Source: Diospyros lotus | Taxonomy: Eukaryota > Streptophyta > Magnoliopsida > Ericales > Ebenaceae | Direction of reading: 5' to 3' | Length of the DNA stretch: 64,000 bases | Assembly: GCF_014633365.1 (NCBI RefSeq) | Contig: NC_068338.1 | Span: forward strand, 18,610,616-18,674,615 | Shown here: positions 57,701 through 64,000 of the stretch, in pieces | How the letters are laid out: every line of letters starts with the position of its first letter | How positions within the stretch are numbered: the stretch's first letter is position 1 | Translations under genes and position numbers: made by a program | The notes under the pieces: generated by a model | Database searches by the model: none | What the model saw: only the letters and a program-made list of their open reading frames with translations | What the model was told of the DNA's origin: nothing

Positions 57701-60700
57701 CACTTATTTAGTGGCACTTGTTAATAGGAAAAGAATATGATTATCTAGTTGGAGTTATTTTGGGGACTATTTCTTCGGACAAATTGGACCAAGGACAAAA
57801 AGAGAAAAAAAAAAAAAACCTATCCAAGTTATGGAATTATTTTAGAAAATTGCATCTTATGTAAATGGGTATAATGACCATATATGCTAATATGGCAGGT
57901 GGATCGATGACTTCAACATTATTGAAAAATTGTTTCTCTTGTGGGGAAGATCTCAACCAAGTTCAGGAAGGTAGTTCTCTTAAGCCCATGTACTCATTTG
58001 TATGCCAATGCATCAGCATCACGATGCATTTTTGGTGTCTGATCAACTTTCTGGGATTTTTTTATTGTTTTACTCATGCATGGTAAAGCAATACCATATC
58101 TTATCATACCATAGGTAAGGCATGATTGCAATACCTTCTTCACTTGGAATACTTCTAAACTGTACAAGATTAGAAAGTTGTTTCATTTTCTTTATTCAAA
58201 TTCTTTCTAGTTCCATCTATAATTGGATAATGTCATGACTTAATCCCACATTTGAAGTTTATTGAGGAGGTCTTGTGTTATATTATTTGGTACCATGAAC
58301 CCATAAGTTGCCTTTAGCTAGTACTTTGAGTGAGAACCTGTGGGTTTACAAGTGGTATTAGAGCGAACTAGGACCACTACCAAGTGGGCATAGACTAGGA
58401 AAATGCTTTGAGGTTGACCTGGGCTAGATTGAAATATGAGATTTCTAGCTTGGTGAGAGTGCCAAGAATTAAACAATAGGAACTTGCCACAACCCAATCC
58501 CACATGGGCAGTCTATTCAGGAGTTCTAGGGTATATTACTTGGTCCCATGAGGTCATAGGCCACTTTCAAGTAGCACTTTTGGGTGAAGGCCTAAGGCAT
58601 TATAATTAACATTACTTTGTTTTGACAAATATAATACATAGTTAGAAATCGTACAATGAGATATGCCATTGCAAAAATGAGGAAAAGAACACAAAGAGGG
58701 CCATGAAAAGAAAATGTATATTTTATTACCATGTGATTCATTGTTTCCAATGATTTCATAATACTTTCAAATTGCTGTTACCAATAAGAGATTAAAATTT
58801 GTTATACATAAAATTTAGACAGCAGCAAGATGTGATTGCGGGCGTTATTTTATTTATTTATTTTACTTTTTCTGAATAAAGATACTACCAGATGGATTTT
58901 ATTCTCTTTTAGATAAAACTTGTATTGAGGGAAAAAGGTATTGAATTAGGCTAGGCACAATTACATAATATCAAGCCTTAATCCTAGCATGACAACATAA
59001 TACCAAGCCTTAATCCTAGCACAACAACATAATACCAATTGAGTGTTTTCCCCACCCCTAGCCCAGGGTATTATGGAGAGCACCAACTCTCTTACTAGGG
59101 GAGAACACCTGATTGTAAGTTAGTAGCTAGGGATAATCGGGTTGTGAGCCTTTTATTTGTTCTCCCACTCACCGGGCTAAAGAAAACTCTGCAGAAGCAT
59201 GAAACCTTTCCTGGTGAGTACGCCCTCCATATATATTTCTTGAGTGAAGGTGAGTGGTCTTTTTTTATATGTTCTGTCTTGTGGAAATTCATTTTAAATA
59301 TAACCTAAGAATGCAATAGTACATCCATCATACAACCAAGACAGACCGACTGACTCATTACAGAACATTCAAAACCTAAGGCAAGCATGAATTACATCAA
59401 ATATAAACCAAAACTCCAACTTGTCATACACATGTTCTTCAAACAAATGAAATGCCACTACCAAGCCTTAGGCTAGGAATTACATTCCAAAGAAAACAAC
59501 AATACCTAAGTGATGTTGTCACATGTAAGATTATGCTCTTGAACTCTGTTCGGATTGGCGACACCAATCCTTCAATAGGTATAAGTTCTTTGACCTCTAC
59601 AAGGTCACTCGATCGCTATCCTTTTGTCTTTGTCAGAACATGTAATGACTACTTAGTAAAGGGGGGAAAAGGGATGAGTACATTTTCTGAGTAAGGCATA
59701 CCACAGGAGCAAGACGAACATGCTTGTAAAAACTTTACAAAACAACAATTTCTCTTCCTGTCTGCCTTGGGATTATGTTGGCTGTGCACGCTTACATGGA
59801 GCTGCCACCTCGGGTTCCTACCTCATCCTAGCTACAGAAATTGGACTCAACTGCACGGCATCTCACCATGTCCCGATTAGTTTACCTGGTTTCAATTTAA
59901 GGTGTTTACAGACCCTAGCCTTATGCTCCTAGACTGGGGTAAAGAAAAGGTGCATCCTTGGCCAAGTTGACAGAAAAGTCCATGGACAGTAACAACATTG
60001 AAACTTTATGCAATAAAATTCATCTGATGTATGAAATGCAGTTTCATATGCACATGCAATGCACTGCCCCACGTAGTGACCACCACTGTCTCAGGTTCAC
60101 AGTGGATCCTCCTTTGTCTAGGTGTCCCTGCAGAATAAACATAATGTACAGACATTAATGTTTAACTGAATCTTTGACTCCCATGGAAAAGTTATAACAA
60201 CATGTTTTTAGAACTTTACTTAGGCTTAACATTCCCTGACGTGCCTTAAGGTTGTCAAATTTACCCTTTATACCCAACATTTCACGAAATATCATAAAGC
60301 CCCTATTTTCTCAAATTTGTCCTTTAACCCAAATCTTTCCAAAATCTGAGCTAAGGCTGAAATTTTTCAAAAATTTCACAAAACCCCCAAATCTTGGATC
60401 TGACTGCATCGAAGCCCTCTGGGTTTTCCTTTATCCCATTTTCAGTCCTTAGCATGCAGGTTTATTGCATTTAGGCCCCTGAATTTTACAAATATTTCAT
60501 AAAATTCTTGCCTAAATGCACCTAGCTCACCATTCATCTCTAAGTATGGCCATAAATTTTGTAAGACAAATTAGGGCAGGTAGCATTTGTTAAAAAGGAG
60601 AGTCAACATTTGGTATATTATAAAATAATAACTCTAACCAGAGTCAACATAAGTGCACCAAAACACACACATACTCTATGACATGCCCATGTTTTGTATG

Positions 60701-63374
60701 CTGATCTCTTGGGTGGCAACATAAATCCTCCAACTAAATGGCTTTGTCTAGAGTATTTCCTTGCGCTAAGCTAAGGCTGTCCTGCCTTTCTCATGGGTTC
60801 ACCTTTTCCTTATGGGACTCTTTTTATGCACTAATGCCTCATTTTTCTCCTTTAATTTTTGTTGAACGATGCCATTGTTGTAGATGACAGCGTATCATCA
60901 CCTTAACTCTAAATGTTTTATAATTCTCATGATTTTGTTAATTTTTCTTTTCTTCTGGATGGATAAATTTATAAGTCGGCCTGTATGGATGTATTCTCTT
61001 GTTTTCTGTTAATGTTGTGCATATAATATTATTGATGGTGCATGGCAAGTGCAAATAAACATGGCCTTCCTAGATTTTTCTTTTGAGCTACCAAAAGAGG
61101 AAATCTTTAATCTACTGCCTGCTTTTAGTTTATGTTGGCTAAGATTATTGAAACATATGTAATTTAAGTTTCAAGGATGGAGGAAGAGTCTAGGAAGTAA
61201 AAGGATGGTGAGGTTTAAATAATCATGGTTCTTATTTTTTTTAAGAATTTTGAATTTTTTGACTAGGTGTGTGTGTCCGGGTTGGGGTTGTGCTATAATC
61301 GTTAACTTTACCAAATGCATGAAATACTTGTGTGGACCTATGGCCTTCTGTTAAGGTCATGGCATTTATGCAGAAAAAGAGACTCATTGATTGCACATCA
61401 CACAACAAATGTTTCTAGTAATTCAATTTACTATAACATGATCTATAAACTGAATATATAGAATATAAGTTTAGTAAAAATAGAGGGAACTGCATTGAGC
61501 AGATCCAAGAAGAGGTGCCTTGGTATATGTTACTTCATTACTTGCATATGCTATTGTCTTGGTTGATCATACAAAAGAAGGTGTGAAACACGAGCTTGAG
61601 TTATTGTATGACAGTGTAGAATCCATATGTTTTAAGTTGAACAAGTCAACAATTGAATATATCAAATGACAATTTAGTAAAAATAGAAGTATGAATGATA
61701 TTATGATGAGATTTAAAGATCATGTTACTAAGCTTGAGCAAGTTATTTTTCTCTCCCTCTCATGCCAGAAAGCTGGTATAAGCCTGAGCTAGATTTTAGA
61801 TATGTAAGAAAGACGCCATAATCATGTGCTGGACTTCAGATGTTCAAGGAAGATGGGATGAGCAGGAGCTGGATTTATGCTTCTAGGTGTATGTGCAGTG
61901 GCAGTTGAGTTCGCATTGTTGTTGCTCTTTTCTTGCCACCTCAAGCATGCACTAGCAAGGAGTTAACTCTCCTCTTAGTTATACACTAGTTGGAGCTTAA
62001 TCTAATTAAGATAAATCTAAATATTACTCTAGTATTTGGTAAGGACTGAATTTTATAACTTTCTTCCACTTATTATGGAGTCCAATAATAATATTTTTTT
62101 AGGAAGGCTAAGTAATTAAATAAACACAAAAAAAATTCAATTTAAAACAAGACATTAAACACAATATATCTTTATTTTGGAAAAGTCTAGAGAGCCCGAC
62201 GGGCTCACTAACCGCCCTACTAAAAGGGAGAAAAATGACGATTTTGCCTTCGCCCACTTTGCAAATTTGCAAAGTGGGCCACTGCTGCTCTCTCCTTGCT
62301 CGCTTGTCTCCCTTCCATGGCTGCTACCCTCACCTTGCCCTCGTCGCCTTGCTGCCCTTGCTTCGCCTTCGCTGCCTCGCTGCCATCGCTGCCTCGCCTC
62401 GCTGTGCCGACCGTCGCTGCATCTTGACGGTCGGCGAGGCGAGGCGGTGATGGCAGCAAGGTGACGGAGGCGACACGAGGGTAGTGAGGCGATGGGCGCG
62501 AGGCAGCTGCCATGGAAGGGAGACGAGCGAGCAGAGAGAGAGTAGCAGTGGGCGGGGGAAAAATTGTCTTTTTTCCCCCTTTCTGTAAGCGGCTCAGTAA
62601 GCCCGTCGGGCTCTATAGAATGACCCCTTTATTTTTCTATTCATTGAAGATATTTTAACGCTCAACCCAAAAATAAATAAAATAATAAGACCCAATGTTA
62701 AATCACCACTGTTAAATGCTTATCTTTGTCAATTTAATCATGGCACATGCACACACACTGCATGTTTATTTATATGAATGAGTAGAATTGTTCCCCAGCT
62801 ATGGAAAATGAAAATGAATAATTTTTATGTGTCTCCCTTCTTTAAATGGTCCACTACAAACTGCTGGATGACCATACAATTGTAGGTACTTGCAAAAACA
62901 TGTATGTGTTTTTCTTCACGTACTACTATTTATACAGACATTTATTTGTGTGTGTGAAGCTACAATGTTTACCATCTAAATGCTTGATAAATAGAGATTC
63001 AGATCCCTGTTTCACTGCTCCAAATTGCAAACTTGCTACTACTAAAATATAATTTATTTGTCAGCATTCAATTATATGAGAATTAACTTTGAACAAAATT
63101 TTCTCAGTATCTTGTTTTTTATTTAACTTGTCTTAGTATTATTATTATTTGTTGATTCTATTTAGAGCCTGCTGAAGCTTCTGTAAAGTACTTAACTTGG
63201 CATCGGACATTGTCATCCCGTTCCTCTTCATCCAGAAATCCTCCTGGCTCAAGAGATGACATGGAGGAGTTCACAAGTAATCTCTTTGTTGACTTCTGTA
63301 TGATCTCTGGAAGTCATGCCTCTACCTTGGACAGACTATATGCCTGGGAGAAGAAGCTTTATGATGAAGTCAAG
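54774..63374 (+). CDS. DUF630/DUF632 protein (NRG2 / ROLLING AND ERECT LEAF 2-like), 5' part
   Basis: Two exons seen: 54774-55875 (1,102 bp) and 63166-63374 (209 bp). They join in frame (GAA C|AG) and end at phase 0 before GTATGG, giving 437 codons. The rest lies beyond the window. Residues 1-60 are the DUF630 domain: MGAANS (Gly2 and Ser6 fit N-myristoylation), EEDKA, LCRERKKLVKEALDGR and a HVAYIESLK motif. Residues 60-220 are Ser/Pro-rich and probably disordered. An acidic stretch follows (about 218-245, EQEEGEE...ESEDEFDEPP). DUF632 starts near 323 with KDFFSSMREIEHLFMKASES, then RMLEANK. The second exon has LTWHR, the serine run SSRSSSSRNPP and STLDRLYAWEKKLYDEVK, all DUF632 landmarks. 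Family members act in nitrate signalling (NRG2) and leaf shape (REL2). The exact orthologue is not assigned. Reading past the donor at 55876 would add only a short tail and a stop at 55935. Confidence 0.9.
56603..57390. mobile_element. Pair of hAT-like MITEs in inverted arrangement
   Basis: AGGGGCTGTTTAGTTGT occurs at 56603 and again at 57027, and CTAAACTGCCCCT closes the block at 57390. The part 57027-57390 (about 364 bp) has both ends. The part before it (56603 to about 57022) is similar to the complement of the second and lacks its own right end. GGGGCTGTTTAG ends are common in plant hAT MITEs. Target duplications were not resolved. Confidence 0.6.
58231..58604 (+). mobile_element. TRIM retrotransposon, 374 bp
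   Basis: Two direct repeats of about 120 bp, 58231-58350 (TGTCATGACTTAATCCCACA) and 58485-58604 (TGCCACAACCCAATCCCACA), share TTGGTMCCATGA and AGTTGCC/AGGCCAC blocks. Two bases after the first repeat is TGGTATTAGAGC (58353-58364), a tRNA-Met primer-binding site with one change. The interior is about 134 bp and has no coding sequence. Oriented with the host gene. Confidence 0.75.
58963..59040. repeat. 32-bp tandem repeat, about 2.4 copies
   Basis: ACATAATAYCAAGCCTTAAT units start at 58963, 58995 and 59027 (the last partial). Confidence 0.8.
62179..62626. mobile_element. Mutator-type MITE, 448 bp, with 28-bp perfect palindrome
   Basis: Flanked by a perfect 9-bp duplication CTTTATTTT (62170-62178, 62627-62635). 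Ends GGAAAAGTCTAGAGAGCCCG and the complement of TCTATAGAGCCCGACGGGCT. The arms share GCCCGACGGGCT and AAAGGGRGAAAAA blocks. The core has GTCGCTGCATC flanked by GACCGTC/GACGGTC at the centre of the foldback. A perfect palindrome of 28 bp lies at 62252-62279. ORFs on both strands across it (62177-62464, 62513-62220) are artefacts of the repeat. Confidence 0.88.
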
Positions 63375-64000
63375 GTATGGTGATTTGATAATTAAGACTG
63401 TAGCTATTCCATATTTTGCTCATTTTAAAAGAAAATATGATATAGGTCTGCCATTTGTTCCTTTTCCTCAAATTTTCTAGAACTTCATTTGTTTCACTAT
63501 TATGGAGCTAAAGGTATGGATAAGGCGTTCTGATATGTATTATTTTTGCCTGCTCACTGTACTCACTATTCAAGCCAAACAAAAGAAGCTAACCAACTCT
63601 CAAGTAAATTACAATCTCTTTGAACATTCACTTGAAAACTCTATATGTTTCAAACTGAATGATCTCTTGATACTATATGAAGATGCAACATCTTCCAGAA
63701 CTTACTGAATTGAGTTCTGAGTATCATTAGCACGATCATACTTGTTTATGTAAAACTCAAGGAGATTGTTGACAGGCGCTGATGTGACTTCTGAAATTTT
63801 CTGTAGCACGATCATACTTGTTTATGTAGAACTCAAGGAGATTGTTGACAGGCGCTGATGTGTGACTTCTGAAATTTTCTGTTCTTTAAACTTAGAACCA
63901 CCTTTTTATGTAACCAATGGATAAAGAAAAGTTTCTTGGTCCTTTATAAGTTCCTTCAGGTTTGGTTTGACTTAATTTGTGAATAAAAACAATTATTAAG
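63375..64000 (+). other. Start of the next intron, with a 76-bp tandem duplication
   Basis: No further exon was seen up to the window end. TAGCACGATCATACTTGTTT starts at 63728 and 63804. The two units (76 and 78 bp) are nearly identical, so the duplication is recent. Confidence 0.7.

Larger units (their letters stand above)
55876..63165 (+). other. 7,290-bp intron of the DUF630/632 gene
   Basis: Donor GAAC|GTAATT, acceptor TATTTAG|AGCC. It holds a pair of MITEs (56603-57390), a TRIM (58231-58604), a 32-bp tandem repeat (58963-59040) and a Mutator-type MITE (62179-62626). Between 60190 and 60540 is a stretch reminiscent of LTR sequence (TTTACCCTTTATACCC, CATAAAGCCCC). Around 61500-61750 is a possible copia gag relic. 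None of the ORFs inside is supported as a gene. Confidence 0.75.

Overview
The window is nuclear DNA from a flowering plant, most likely a eudicot. It is AT-rich, has long spliced introns, plant-specific gene families (DUF630/DUF632, plant mobile domain) and a dense load of plant transposons (hAT, Tip100-like hAT, CACTA, Mutator-type MITEs, Ty1/copia, solo LTRs, tRNA-derived SINEs, TRIMs). Nothing bacterial, viral or organellar was recognised. All calls come from reading the sequence; no database search was run.

Only two host genes look intact, both on the + strand. One (CDS 16222-22207, three exons, 229 residues) encodes a small six-helix membrane protein with histidine-rich loops, possibly a metal-transport relative. 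The other (CDS from 54774, running off the right end) is the N-terminal half of a DUF630/DUF632 protein of the NRG2/ROLLING AND ERECT LEAF 2 type. Its first coding intron is 7.3 kb and holds several small transposons. The exon joins of both genes keep frame exactly at GT/AG sites.

Layout. 1-7850: fragment of an OTU-domain gene, probably the 3' part of a MULE-type transposase gene, split inside an exon by a 7,037-bp hAT transposon (643-7679) with a decayed BED-finger transposase. 8605-10793: plant-mobile-domain (PMD) pseudogene on the minus strand, convergent with the OTU piece. 12648-14193: two hAT-type MITEs. 15843-22207: short MITE, then the membrane-protein gene. 22600-30361: decayed copia element containing a probable solo LTR, which contains another solo LTR. 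30594-32116: three hairpin or TIR MITEs in a row. 33478: SINE. 34719-38789: Tip100-like hAT with a nested hAT MITE (itself interrupted) and a nested 2.5-kb solo LTR. 40490-41095: ~70-bp minisatellite split by a SINE. 41594-44068: decayed copia element. 45112-46445: non-autonomous CACTA. 50496-51190: TRIM whose terminal repeats carry a 5S-rRNA-like stretch, as in Cassandra. 51961-52800: large foldback element just upstream of the DUF630/632 gene. 56603-62626: intronic MITEs, a 374-bp TRIM and a Mutator-type MITE.

The genes do not form a pathway. The window is best read as layers of insertions, many datable relative to one another by nesting and supported by target-site duplications (8 bp for hAT, 9 bp for Mutator-type, 3 bp for CACTA, about 5 bp for LTRs). 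I saw no convincing undescribed biological system. The most unusual signals are a MITE family with a 28-bp perfect palindrome in one arm, the Cassandra-type 5S mimic, and the hAT insertion inside the OTU exon.
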